Positions 51,767 to 62,629 of a stretch of 64,000 bases of DNA are shown piece by piece. Position numbers and translations under genes: made by a program. Position 1 is the stretch's first letter; each line of letters opens with the position of its first letter. The notes under the pieces are model-generated. The model ran no database searches, had not been told where the DNA came from, and saw only the letters and a list, made by a program, of their open reading frames with translations. Origin of the DNA: DATJFH01 sp035495815 (lineage in GTDB: Bacteria > Acidobacteriota > Terriglobia > Bryobacterales > Bryobacteraceae); NCBI GenBank assembly GCA_035495815.1, contig DATJFH010000175.1, positions 6,718-70,717 of the forward strand. Direction: 5' to 3'.

Positions 51767-51778
51767 CCAGTATACTGG
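51767..51778. promoter_or_regulatory. Palindromic shared -10 element (CCAGTATACTGG)
   Basis: A perfect 12-bp palindrome. In both directions its core reads TATACT (5/6 to the -10 consensus). On the plus strand it ends 9-10 bp before the M28 ATG (near-leaderless). On the minus strand it lies about 34 bp upstream of the Tat-propeller start. No good -35 is seen on either side. Confidence 0.45.
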
Positions 51779-51785
51779 TGCATTG

Positions 51786-53255
51786 ATGATTTTTTCTCTT
51801 TGCCGCGGTTTGAGCCGGGCGCGGACGGTTTGGCCGCTGGCGCTGGCCACCTCTCTGGCCGCGTACACGGCGGCGATTACACCGGGCCGGAGAGCGGCGC
51901 TCGAGCATATTTCTCCCCAGTCTCTCGAGGGACACGTTTCGTTCCTCGCTTCCGATCTGCTCGAAGGGCGCGCGACACCCTCGCGCGGGCTGGACCTGGC
52001 GTCGGAGTACATCGCCGCGCAGTTTCGCCGCGCCGGACTCGAGCCTATGGGAGATGACGGCTACTTTCAAACGGCCCGCTTCGTCACTTCCCGGCAATCG
52101 CTCGAAGGCGCCGAATTCACGGTCGCTTCCGGAGAAACGGAGATCCGAATCGGAAAGAGTGAAATGCGGGTTCTGTCCGCCGGCATGGCGGACTTCGCCG
52201 GCGCCGTTCCGGTGAAGATCGATCTCGAGGACGCCAAGCCGGAGGACGTCGAAGGAAAAATCGTTGTGGTGGTCACGCAGCGGCGCGACGCGATCGTGTC
52301 AATAGCCAGGCTGAAACCAGCCGCGGCGCTGCTGGCCTATTCGAACGCGGGTAAACCACCGGAGGCGTCCGCGCGCCTGGAGGATGCGGAGCGGCGTCCG
52401 CCTTTTCCCGTGCTGCGAGTGCATAATCACGAATTCTTCAAGCTGGCCAAGGCCGCCCGTCCGGGCCCCATGAACGTCAAGCTGTCGCTGCGGCTGCCTC
52501 CCTCCGTGATCACACCGGTGAATCTCCGAAACGTGGCGGGGCTGTTGCGCGGGTCCGACCCGGCTGTAGCGGACACCTACGTGCTCATCTCGGCGCATTA
52601 CGATCACATCGGAAGAAAAACGTCAGGAGAGGGAGATCTCATCTACAACGGGGCCAATGATGACGCCAGCGGGGTGGCAGCCGTGCTCGAAATCGCTTCC
52701 GCCCTGGCCGCCTCCAAGCCGGCTCCTCGCCGCAGCATCCTGTTCATTACCTACTTCGGCGAAGAGGAGGGTCTTTACGGCTCCCGCTATTACGGACGGC
52801 ATCCCCTGGTCCCGCTGAAGAATACGGTGGCGGACCTCAACCTCGAGCAGTTGGGCCGAACGGACGGAGACAGCGGAACCCTCGCCGGCACGGCGACCAT
52901 GACCGGATACGGGTACAGCGACGTCACCACCGCGTTCGAACTGGCCGGCGTGGCTACCGGGTTGAAGATTTACGCTCCCAAACATGACGGCGAGGCCTAC
53001 TTCGCCCGAAGCGACAATCAGTCCCTGGCCGACCAGGGAGTGCCCGCCCATACCATTCTGACCGCCTTCGAATTTCCGGATTATCACAAGCCCGGCGACG
53101 AGTGGAACAAGCTCGACTACCCGCATCTGGCCCGCGTGAGCCGCACCGTTGCGCTGACGCTCATGATGATTGCCGACGATCCACAGCCCCCGCGCTGGAA
53201 CGAATCGAGCGCCAATACCGGTAAATACGTCAAAGCCTGGCGGGCTCTGCAGTAA
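51786..53255 (+). CDS. M28-family metallopeptidase with PA-like insert
   Basis: 489 aa from the ATG at 51786 (a TTG lies one codon earlier). An N-terminal hydrophobic segment (WPLALATSLAAYTAA) is a signal or anchor. A PA-like domain occupies about 120-245. The M28 di-zinc peptidase core then shows ISAHYDHIG, GANDDASGVAAVLE, FGEEEGLYGSRYY, NLEQLGR and the final ligand YHKPGDEWNKLD. This resembles aminopeptidases and glutaminyl-cyclase-like exopeptidases acting outside the cytoplasm. It divides from the M20/propeller pair through the palindromic element at 51767-51778, so the region reads as an extracellular peptide and oligosaccharide processing block. Confidence 0.92.
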   Translation: MIFSLCRGLSRARTVWPLALATSLAAYTAAITPGRRAALEHISPQSLEGHVSFLASDLLEGRATPSRGLDLASEYIAAQFRRAGLEPMGDDGYFQTARFVTSRQSLEGAEFTVASGETEIRIGKSEMRVLSAGMADFAGAVPVKIDLEDAKPEDVEGKIVVVVTQRRDAIVSIARLKPAAALLAYSNAGKPPEASARLEDAERRPPFPVLRVHNHEFFKLAKAARPGPMNVKLSLRLPPSVITPVNLRNVAGLLRGSDPAVADTYVLISAHYDHIGRKTSGEGDLIYNGANDDASGVAAVLEIASALAASKPAPRRSILFITYFGEEEGLYGSRYYGRHPLVPLKNTVADLNLEQLGRTDGDSGTLAGTATMTGYGYSDVTTAFELAGVATGLKIYAPKHDGEAYFARSDNQSLADQGVPAHTILTAFEFPDYHKPGDEWNKLDYPHLARVSRTVALTLMMIADDPQPPRWNESSANTGKYVKAWRALQ

Positions 53256-53458
53256 GCGACTTCTCTCAGAATCCGGCCGGAGCCTTGCCACAGGCGGCTT
53301 TCCGTCCACCTCGACCATCACCCATGGCGCTTCACAGACGAATTTCGCTCCGCCTCAATCCGCGCTCGATTGAGCTGATGCGCGAACCCCCAGGCTTCGA
53401 GCATGGACGCGCCAGGCCGTCCGGCCCAGGAGGCCCCTGGGGGTCCGATTTCCTGCTC

Positions 53459-54070
53459 TTACCGCAGGCCTCCGGAGGCGAGCAGCGTCTCGCCCGTCAA
53501 CCAACCCGAATCCTGGGAAGCAAGAAATACCGCGATGGGCGCAATGTCCTCGGGTTGGGCGATGCGGCCCAGCGGGGTCTGCGCCTCGAGGGTCGCCTGA
53601 AATTCGCTCCCGATGACTCCCGCCGTGTGGGTACCCTCGGTCTCCACCATTCCCGGATTGATGGAATTGACGCGGATTTTCCGCGGGCCCAGTTCCTTCG
53701 CAAGCACATGCGTCACCGCGTCCACCGCCCCCTTGGTCGCTGTGCAGACCGTGGTAGTTGCCGGTGTCACCCGGCTGGCGGTCGAGCCGATGTGGATGAT
53801 GCTGCCGCCTTTGGCGCCGAAATGCCTGGCGGCTTCCCGCGTCGCCAGAATGAGTCCCAGGACGTTGGTGTTGAACTGCCGGTGGAACTGTTCTTCGGTG
53901 ATCTCGGCGAGCGGCGCGAACTGATAGACGCCGGCGTTATTCACCAGCACGTCCAGGCGTCCGAACTCCTTCTTCGTTTGCGTGAAAATGCGCTCGACAT
54001 CGCCTGATTTCGAAACATCGCCCTGTATTGCGACCGCTTTGCCGCCCTTGCCCGTGATCTCCGCGACCAC
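53459..54070 (-). pseudogene. Short-chain dehydrogenase/reductase remnant
   Basis: The frame covers only the C-terminal ~200 residues of a ~245-residue SDR, starting at a GTG at 54070. It opens with VVAEITGKGGKAVAIQGDV and keeps the mid-fold NNAGV and VNSINPGMVETEG, but the N-terminal nucleotide-binding TGxxxGIG is absent: a TAG lies a few codons further upstream (about 54085). In the catalytic segment the YxxxK reads CTATK, with Cys where Tyr should be. Both changes would inactivate the enzyme. The ~200 bp between this gene and the M28 stop (53256-53458) holds nothing recognisable. Confidence 0.8.
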
Positions 54071-54249
54071 CTGGTCTTCGAATACTATCTAACCGATGCG
54101 GGATTCTGAAGAACGATGCATGTTCCGGCGTACGGTTCCGGGAGACGGGCTCAGCGCCCGCAATTCCATGGAAACGGCCATCCGGTGGGCGTGTTACAAT
54201 TCTCTACGACTCCAGTGTCACCCCGTAACGAGGGAATCCCCAAAAACAG

Positions 54250-55398
54250 ATGACATCCAATCCACTCGCCATCGCTATCGCTTTGTCCGCTTTCGCCATC
54301 ACCGGCGGATGCGCTTCAAAGTCCACCGTCACTTCAGAAGCGCATGCCGAAAGCAAAGCCGCCGCCCGCGCGCCGCTGCCCGGTATGCCGCCGGTCCTCG
54401 ATCCGCTCGATATCTATTCCGCTGACCGCGCCAATCAGCTCAGTCCGGCCGTTGCCGGCTTTCCATCGTATATCTACGTGCCAAACAGCGGCAGCAACAC
54501 GGTCGATATCATCGACCCGAAAACTTATAAGATCGTGAAACACTTTGCGGTCGGCAGACAGCCGCAGCACGTCGTTCCTTCGTGGGATATGAAGCACCTG
54601 TGGGTGCTGAACGATCTGAGCGACAGCGTGACCCACATCGATCCGGCCACAGGCGCCGAAGGGAAGACGATTCACGTCGAGGATCCGTACAACATGTATT
54701 TCACGCCGGACGGCAAGTACGCGATCGTGGTGGCGGAGCGCCTGAGGCGCCTGGATTTCCGGAATCCCAACACCATGAAGCTGGAGCATACGACCAAGGT
54801 CGACTGCCGCGGAGTGGACCACCTGGATTTTTCCGCCGATGGAACCTACTTCATCGCAAGCTGCGAGTTCTCCGGCGAGTTGTTGAAGGTAGACGTAGCC
54901 ACCCGGCAGGTGACCGGCAAGATTCAATTGAGCCCGCATGCCATGCCGCAGGACGTGAAGTTGTCGCCCGACGGAAAAGTTTTCTACATCGCAGACATGC
55001 ACGGGAACGGGCTTTACTTGGTGGATGGCGAGAGTTTCAAGGTGATCAGCTTCCTGCCCACAGGCAAAGGGACCCACGGGTTGTACGCCAGCCGGGACTC
55101 CAAGGTGCTCTACATCTCGAACCGCGGAGAAGGAAGCGTGTCCGTGCTCGATTTCGCAACGCGCGCCATCAAAACCAAATGGGAGCTGCCTAAGGGCGGC
55201 AGTCCCGACATGGGAGGCGTGTCCGCGGACGGCAAGGTGCTGTGGCTGGCGGGTCGCTACCATCACGAGGTCTACGCCATCGACACGAATGACGGAAAGC
55301 TACTTGCGCGCATCAAAGTCGGAAAGGGTCCGCACGGGCTGTGCGTCTACCCTCAACCGGGCCGGTATTCGCTGGGGCATACGGGTGTGTTCCGGTAA
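54250..55398 (+). CDS. YVTN-family beta-propeller lipoprotein
   Basis: 382 aa with a lipoprotein signal ending in the lipobox TGGC (AIALSAFAITGGCAS). Propeller blades carry the YVTN-like motif (YIYVPNSGSNTVDIIDPKTYKIV, LWVLNDLSDSVTHIDPATG, VFYIADMHGNGLYLVDGESFKV, VLYISNRGEGSVSVLDFATR). It should be anchored to a membrane on the periplasmic side and may bind a ligand or act in electron-transfer or surface-structure roles; no catalytic site is recognised. A TACAAT (-10 like, 54195-54200) lies about 50 bp upstream without a convincing -35. A second, differently organised propeller protein is at 39201-40529. Confidence 0.82.
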   Translation: MTSNPLAIAIALSAFAITGGCASKSTVTSEAHAESKAAARAPLPGMPPVLDPLDIYSADRANQLSPAVAGFPSYIYVPNSGSNTVDIIDPKTYKIVKHFAVGRQPQHVVPSWDMKHLWVLNDLSDSVTHIDPATGAEGKTIHVEDPYNMYFTPDGKYAIVVAERLRRLDFRNPNTMKLEHTTKVDCRGVDHLDFSADGTYFIASCEFSGELLKVDVATRQVTGKIQLSPHAMPQDVKLSPDGKVFYIADMHGNGLYLVDGESFKVISFLPTGKGTHGLYASRDSKVLYISNRGEGSVSVLDFATRAIKTKWELPKGGSPDMGGVSADGKVLWLAGRYHHEVYAIDTNDGKLLARIKVGKGPHGLCVYPQPGRYSLGHTGVFR

Positions 55399-55470
55399 GC
55401 GGGCTCAAATCCATTACCATAGAGAATTCCTTATGAGCCGCCACCACTGTCCGGACGCGTCCGGGTTCTG

Positions 55471-56301
55471 ATGTCCCTTCGCATCGCAGTCCTCGGCGCC
55501 GGCAACATGGGCGCCGCGCTCATCGGCGGAATTGTGAACCGCGTCGCGCCGGTGGATCAGGTCATCGCCACGACGCGCACCGCCGAGCGCGCCGAGGCTG
55601 TCGCCGCGCGGTACGGGATCGCGGTCACGGCGGGCGGCAACCTGGAAGCCGCGGCGCAGGCGGACTTGATCGTGCTGGCCGTCAAGCCGATCACGCTGGC
55701 CAAAGTGATCGGCGAGATTCGCGGCGCGCTCCACGAACGGAAAGTTATCCTCTCGCTGGCGGCTTCGGCGTCCATCGCCATGATCGAGAAGCTGGCCGGA
55801 CTTCGCGTGCCGATCTTTCGCGCCATGCCCAATATCCCGGTGGTGGTGGAGGAAGGCGCGACAGCGGTGGCGGCCAATTCCGCCTGCACCGAGGAACACA
55901 GGCGCATGATCGAGGACATTTTCCGCTCGGTAGGCGTGATGGTCTTCGTCGAAGAAGAGATGATGCACGCGGTGACCGCCCTTTCCGGCAGCGGTCCGGC
56001 TTACGTCTATATGGTGATCGAGGCGATGATCGCCGGCGGGTTGAAGATGGGACTTTCCCGCGAGATCTCGACGCGGCTTGCCGAGCAGACCGTGCTCGGG
56101 GCCGCCAAGCAGGTTCGTGAATCCGGCCAGCATCCGGCCGTCCTGCGCGACCAGGTGATCACGCCCGGCGGTGTCACCATCTCGGCAATCCACGAGCTGG
56201 AGCGGCACGGACTGCGCTCCATGCTGATCTCCGCCATCGAGATCGCCACTCACCACTCGGCCGAGCTCGCCCGCGCGCTCGAGGCCAAAACTGAAAAATG
56301 A
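55471..56301 (+). CDS. proC: Pyrroline-5-carboxylate reductase (ProC)
   Basis: 276 aa. Rossmann loop RIAVLGAGNMGAALIGG at the N-terminus, IVLAVKPITLAKVI in the middle, the substrate segment FRAMPNIPVVVEEGATAV, and the C-terminal family motif ALSGSGPAYVYMVIEAMIAGG followed by LRDQVITPGGVTISAIHELE. It makes proline from pyrroline-5-carboxylate using NAD(P)H. Length and motifs are normal. Its TGA overlaps the ATG of the ymdB-like gene by 4 bp (56298-56301), so the two are co-translated. The start is the ATG at 55471; the ribosome site is weak. Confidence 0.97.
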   Translation: MSLRIAVLGAGNMGAALIGGIVNRVAPVDQVIATTRTAERAEAVAARYGIAVTAGGNLEAAAQADLIVLAVKPITLAKVIGEIRGALHERKVILSLAASASIAMIEKLAGLRVPIFRAMPNIPVVVEEGATAVAANSACTEEHRRMIEDIFRSVGVMVFVEEEMMHAVTALSGSGPAYVYMVIEAMIAGGLKMGLSREISTRLAEQTVLGAAKQVRESGQHPAVLRDQVITPGGVTISAIHELERHGLRSMLISAIEIATHHSAELARALEAKTEK

Positions 56302-57065
56302 GAATTCTCTTCATCGGCGACATCTTCGGTTCGCCCGGCCGCCGCATCGTGGCCGACCACCTGCAGGATATCGTCAAATCGCAAGGCATCGACCTGGCCA
56401 TTGCCAACGCCGAGAACTCCGCCGGTGGATTCGGCATTACGCCGGCCATTGCCGAGGAGTTGTTTGGGCTGGGGCTGGACGTGCTTACCTCCGGGAATCA
56501 TATCTGGGACAAGCGTGAAATCTACGATTACATTGGCAGGACGCCCCGGCTGCTTCGTCCGCACAATTACCCCGCCAGTTGTCCGGGCTCGGGGCTCGCG
56601 ATTGTCAAGAATTGTGCGGTTCTCAATCTGCAGGGCCGCACCTACATGCCCAATACCGACTGCCCCTTCCGGGCGGCCGATCACATGCTGGCTTCACTCG
56701 ATCCGTCTGTCAAGGTACGGTTTGTCGACTTTCACGCCGAAGTTACCAGCGAGAAGATCGCCATGGGCTGGTATCTGGATGGACGGGTCTCGGCCGTGGT
56801 GGGCACTCACACTCACGTGCCCACGGCGGACACGCGCATTCTGCCCGGGGGGGCCGCCTACCAGACCGACGCCGGGATGACGGGCCCGTATGATTCCGTG
56901 ATCGGAGTTGATAAGGACATGATCTTGAAGAGGTTCCTTTCCGCCATGCCCGTTCGCATGGAAGCGGCCAAATACACGGTGGAGCTGCATTCGGTTATCA
57001 TTGACGTAGACGAGAAGAGCGGGAAGGCGACCGCCGTCCGCCGCCACACGCTTCAGGGCGATTGA
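56298..57065 (+). CDS. ymdB: YmdB-family metallophosphoesterase (cyclic nucleotide phosphodiesterase)
   Basis: 255 aa. Metal-binding motifs of the TIGR00282 family: RILFIGDIFGSPGRR, IANAENSAGG, TSGNHIWDKREI, VRFVDFHAEVTSEKIAMGWYLDG and VVGTHTHVPTADTRILPGG. In Bacillus this enzyme hydrolyses 2',3'- and 3',5'-cAMP and steers sporulation versus motility; elsewhere its role is poorly known. Length is standard. It is coupled to proC by a 4-bp overlap, a combination I do not know to be functionally meaningful. The next gene starts 269 bp further, so this is the end of the transcription unit. Confidence 0.95.
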   Translation: MRILFIGDIFGSPGRRIVADHLQDIVKSQGIDLAIANAENSAGGFGITPAIAEELFGLGLDVLTSGNHIWDKREIYDYIGRTPRLLRPHNYPASCPGSGLAIVKNCAVLNLQGRTYMPNTDCPFRAADHMLASLDPSVKVRFVDFHAEVTSEKIAMGWYLDGRVSAVVGTHTHVPTADTRILPGGAAYQTDAGMTGPYDSVIGVDKDMILKRFLSAMPVRMEAAKYTVELHSVIIDVDEKSGKATAVRRHTLQGD

Positions 57066-57213
57066 GAGCCCGGGATTCCGGTGGCTACCGATTTGCTCAG
57101 GAATTTCAGTCTCGACGGGGCACTCAACAGGCATTCCGTCTGCCGGGGCGCCGGCAACCTGGTTTTCGAAAGTACGGGCAGGGGCGTTCGGCGTACTTTT
57201 CAGTCGACGCTCG

Positions 57214-57242
57214 TTGCGCGCAGAGCACGTGTGCGGTATTGT
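57214..57242 (+). promoter_or_regulatory. Candidate promoter of hppA
   Basis: TTGCGC, 17-bp spacer, TATTGT. The boxes are weak (3/6 and 4/6), but the spacing is right and it lies about 95 bp upstream of the hppA TTG. The leader it predicts contains a 6-bp stem-loop (57303-57317, CGGCGG/CCGCCG) 8 nt before the ribosome site. Confidence 0.35.
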
Positions 57243-57324
57243 AACGAGTTGTTGACCCTGCTCGCTTGGGGCGGGAGTCGATGTCCTGCCAGCCCGCACA
57301 GGCGGCGGGTTCCGCCGACAATTT

Positions 57325-57329
57325 GGAGG
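57325..57329 (+). promoter_or_regulatory. Shine-Dalgarno deciding the hppA start
   Basis: GGAGG five bases upstream of the TTG at 57335. The open frame continues to 57266, but no other start codon in it has such a site. Confidence 0.6.
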
Positions 57330-57334
57330 ATTAT

Positions 57335-59803
<2,469 letters not shown>

Positions 59804-59817
59804 ACTGCGCGGCAATT

Positions 59818-61407
59818 TTACGCTTTCGGCAGCAGCGCTTTCACCGTTTCCAGCGTGTCCGCGTCCTCGGGCTTCTTATCCGTCCGCCAGCGGGCCATTC
59901 TTGGAAATCTCACCGCAATACCGGACTTGTGCCTTCCGGAAAGCTGGATCCCCTCGAACGCCAACTCGAAGACCAGCTCCGGCTTGACCACCCGCACGGG
60001 ACCGAATCGATCGACCGTGTTGTGCCGTACGAAGAAGTCCACCTGGCGGATCTCTTCATCGCTTAGACCGGAATAAGCTTTTGCGAAAGGCACGAGTTTG
60101 CCGTCGTCCCAGATACCGAAGGTGTAGTCCGTATACAGGCTGGCGCGGCGCCCGGAGCCTCGCTGCGCGTAAATCAGGACCGCATCCACCGAATAGGGAT
60201 CGATCTTCCACTTCCACCAGTCGCCACGGCGGCGGCCCACCCGGTACGGTGACCCATACCGCTTGAGCATGAACCCTTCGACTCCGCGCGTACGCGCCTC
60301 TTCCCGGATTTTGGCCAACTCGGCCCAGGACGGCGCCTCGACCTTCGGCGACAGCGTCAGCGCCGGCGACGCCACCCGCGCGATGACCTCCTCGAGGCGG
60401 GCGCGCCGCCACTCGAGGGGCTGCTCGCGCACGTCGATACCCTCGAATTCGAGCAGGTCGAACGCCAGCAGCGCCACCGGAACGTCGGAGAGGATTTTCG
60501 GCCCCAGCTTCTTCCGGCCGATGCGTCTCTGGAGTTGTGCGAACGGCTGCGGCGCGCCGTCCTTCCAGGGCAGCGTCTCGCCGTCAATCACTGTTCCATC
60601 GCCCAACCGGGTGATGGCGGCCTCGATTTCCGGAAAACGATCTGTTATCAGCTCTTCGCCGCGCGACCACAGAAACGTGCGCCCCTGCCGCCTTATCGCC
60701 TGCGAGCGGATGCCGTCCCATTTCCATTCCACCTGCCATTCCGCGATAGGCCCCAGATCCCCGGCGTTCCCATCAAGCGGATGGGCCAGACAGAACGGAT
60801 AGGGGCGGCTGATATCGGCGTCGCTCGTATCCGGCGATAGAAACTGCCGGACGAAATCGGCCCCGGGCTGCCAGTCGCCCATCAGCCGGTGCGCGATCAC
60901 GGCCGGGTCGACGCCGCTTGCCTCCCCGAGCGCGCGTGTCACCAGATTCTGCGACACTCCCACCCGAAACTCACCTGTGATCAATTTATTCCAGACGAAC
61001 CGCTGAGCGTCGTCCATCTCCCGCCAGGCCCAAACCAGCGAATCGCGCTGCTCGGCTTCGTCGAGAGCCCGCAATGCGAGCAAACGCTGCTCCACCCAGT
61101 AGTGCAGCGGCTTGCCGCTCGACGAGCCAGGCGCAGGCAGCAGCAGGGCAATCGTCTCGGCTACGTCGCCGACGGCCTCATAACATTCGCCGAACAGCCA
61201 GTCCGGTATCCCGGCTTCTTCTATGGCCCAGCGCCAAATCTTGCGCGATTCAATCAGCCTCTTCGGACGGCGTCCGATCAGGAAGTGGATAGCCCAGGCC
61301 GCGTCCTCAGGCGGCGCACTCCGGAAGTAGGCGACCAGCGCTTCAATCTTTTCGTTGGTCTTGTTGGTCGCGTCCAGGGCGGCGTAGAGGTCGGCGAAGG
61401 CCTTCAT
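59818..61407 (-). CDS. ATP-dependent DNA ligase (LigB-type)
   Basis: 529 aa from the ATG at 61407; the longer frame to 61716 overlaps the exonuclease gene and has no support. An N-terminal helical DNA-binding domain (about 1-200) is followed by the nucleotidyltransferase core: motif I VEWKWDGIRSQ with the AMP-accepting Lys, LLAFDLLEFEG (motif III), GFMLKRYGSPY (motif IV) and WWKWKIDPYSVDAVLIY (motif V). An OB domain closes it. These bacterial ATP ligases act in repair beside the NAD-dependent LigA. It overlaps the exonuclease stop by 4 bp (ATGA). The Lhr helicase and phosphoesterase usually seen in this operon are absent. Confidence 0.95.
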   Translation of the reverse strand: MKAFADLYAALDATNKTNEKIEALVAYFRSAPPEDAAWAIHFLIGRRPKRLIESRKIWRWAIEEAGIPDWLFGECYEAVGDVAETIALLLPAPGSSSGKPLHYWVEQRLLALRALDEAEQRDSLVWAWREMDDAQRFVWNKLITGEFRVGVSQNLVTRALGEASGVDPAVIAHRLMGDWQPGADFVRQFLSPDTSDADISRPYPFCLAHPLDGNAGDLGPIAEWQVEWKWDGIRSQAIRRQGRTFLWSRGEELITDRFPEIEAAITRLGDGTVIDGETLPWKDGAPQPFAQLQRRIGRKKLGPKILSDVPVALLAFDLLEFEGIDVREQPLEWRRARLEEVIARVASPALTLSPKVEAPSWAELAKIREEARTRGVEGFMLKRYGSPYRVGRRRGDWWKWKIDPYSVDAVLIYAQRGSGRRASLYTDYTFGIWDDGKLVPFAKAYSGLSDEEIRQVDFFVRHNTVDRFGPVRVVKPELVFELAFEGIQLSGRHKSGIAVRFPRMARWRTDKKPEDADTLETVKALLPKA

Positions 61408-62429
61408 TCCGAATCCTCTGTCACTTCCACTCCCGGATCGCCGGGAGCTTCGTCCTGCTCGCCTTCGTATCTTGTTTCGACCGGCTCCGCCTGAAGTCCT
61501 TTCTCCCGCAGCCAGCGCACCATAGGGCTGCGGTATCCGTGAGTCACCCAGACGCGGCTGGCGCCCGTGCTTTCGATCGCCGCAAGCAGCCCGGGCCAGT
61601 CGGCGTGATCGGAGAGCACGAATCCCCGGTCGATCGCCCGCCGACGCCGCGCCCCGCGGATCCGCATCCAACCGGAGGCAAAACCGGTGGACCGGCGGCC
61701 GAACCGGCGCATCCATGGCGTTCCATTTGCCAGCGGCGGCGCAAGAATCAGCGACCGCGCCCAGTCCCCTGCCCCGGCGGTTACCGCCAGGCGGGTTTCA
61801 GGAAGCGCGATGCCGGTCTGCCGATAGATGCCCGTCATTCTTTCGACGGCGCCATGCGTGTAAATCGGTCCTGTCGCCGGGTCCACTCCCGCCAATACCC
61901 GCTGCGCTTTTCCCAGGGAGTAGGCAAAAATCACGCTTGCTTTACCTTTTTCCTGGTTCGACCTCCACCAGCGATTAACCTGTTGGAAGACCTCCTCCTG
62001 GGGCCGCCAGCGGTAAATCGGCAGCCCGAAGGTAGCCTCTGTCACAAAGGTGTCGCAACGGACAGGGTCGAACGGCGCACAGGTTCGGTCCGGGGCGATT
62101 TTGTAATCTCCGGAGACGACCCAGACCTCGCCGGCATGCTCGAGCCGCACCTGGGCCGAGCCCAGAACATGGCCCGACGGATGCAAGGAGATGCGGACTC
62201 CGTCCATCCAGACGGGCGAACCGTAATCGACTCCCTCGATGGCCGCGCTGTCGCCGAGGCGGGCGCCGAGCACGCGCCGGCCGGGCTCCGCGGTGAGATA
62301 CCGCTTCGCCCCGGACCTGGCATGATCGGCATGAGCGTGTGTAATAATCGCCCGATCCACCGGACCCCAGGGGTCGATGTAAAAGCGTCCCGCCGCGCAA
62401 TACAATCCATTTGCGTCGACTTGAAGCAC
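61404..62429 (-). CDS. Ligase-associated DNA exonuclease (metallo-beta-lactamase fold)
   Basis: 341 aa. The metallo-beta-lactamase signature HAHADHA (about residues 31-37) and the later HPSGHVLGSAQV, VVSGDYKIAP and VLSDHADWPGL motifs complete the beta-CASP/CPSF-like active site. This is the family annotated as putative exonuclease, DNA ligase-associated. It is coupled to the ligase gene and is thought to trim DNA ends before sealing. The Gly/Arg-rich stretch around GARRRRAIDR is unusual but lies outside the motifs. It divides from the next gene with a 200-bp spacer holding no clear promoter. Confidence 0.9.
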   Translation of the reverse strand: MLQVDANGLYCAAGRFYIDPWGPVDRAIITHAHADHARSGAKRYLTAEPGRRVLGARLGDSAAIEGVDYGSPVWMDGVRISLHPSGHVLGSAQVRLEHAGEVWVVSGDYKIAPDRTCAPFDPVRCDTFVTEATFGLPIYRWRPQEEVFQQVNRWWRSNQEKGKASVIFAYSLGKAQRVLAGVDPATGPIYTHGAVERMTGIYRQTGIALPETRLAVTAGAGDWARSLILAPPLANGTPWMRRFGRRSTGFASGWMRIRGARRRRAIDRGFVLSDHADWPGLLAAIESTGASRVWVTHGYRSPMVRWLREKGLQAEPVETRYEGEQDEAPGDPGVEVTEDSE

Positions 62430-62629
62430 ATACCCTGTCTACCAATTCCAGTGAGATACGGCAATCCGCATGCAATACGAAATCTGGTAGGCGCTGGTAA
62501 ATTCTCTCCGAATATGCATAGATCCAGTTGTGCTGCGTCATCCGCTCTTGTAAAATCCAACCAAGCCTCAGTGTGAGGTACATTGAGATGGATCTGTTCT
62601 TGAGTCCCGCGGCAAGCGGGGGGGATAAA

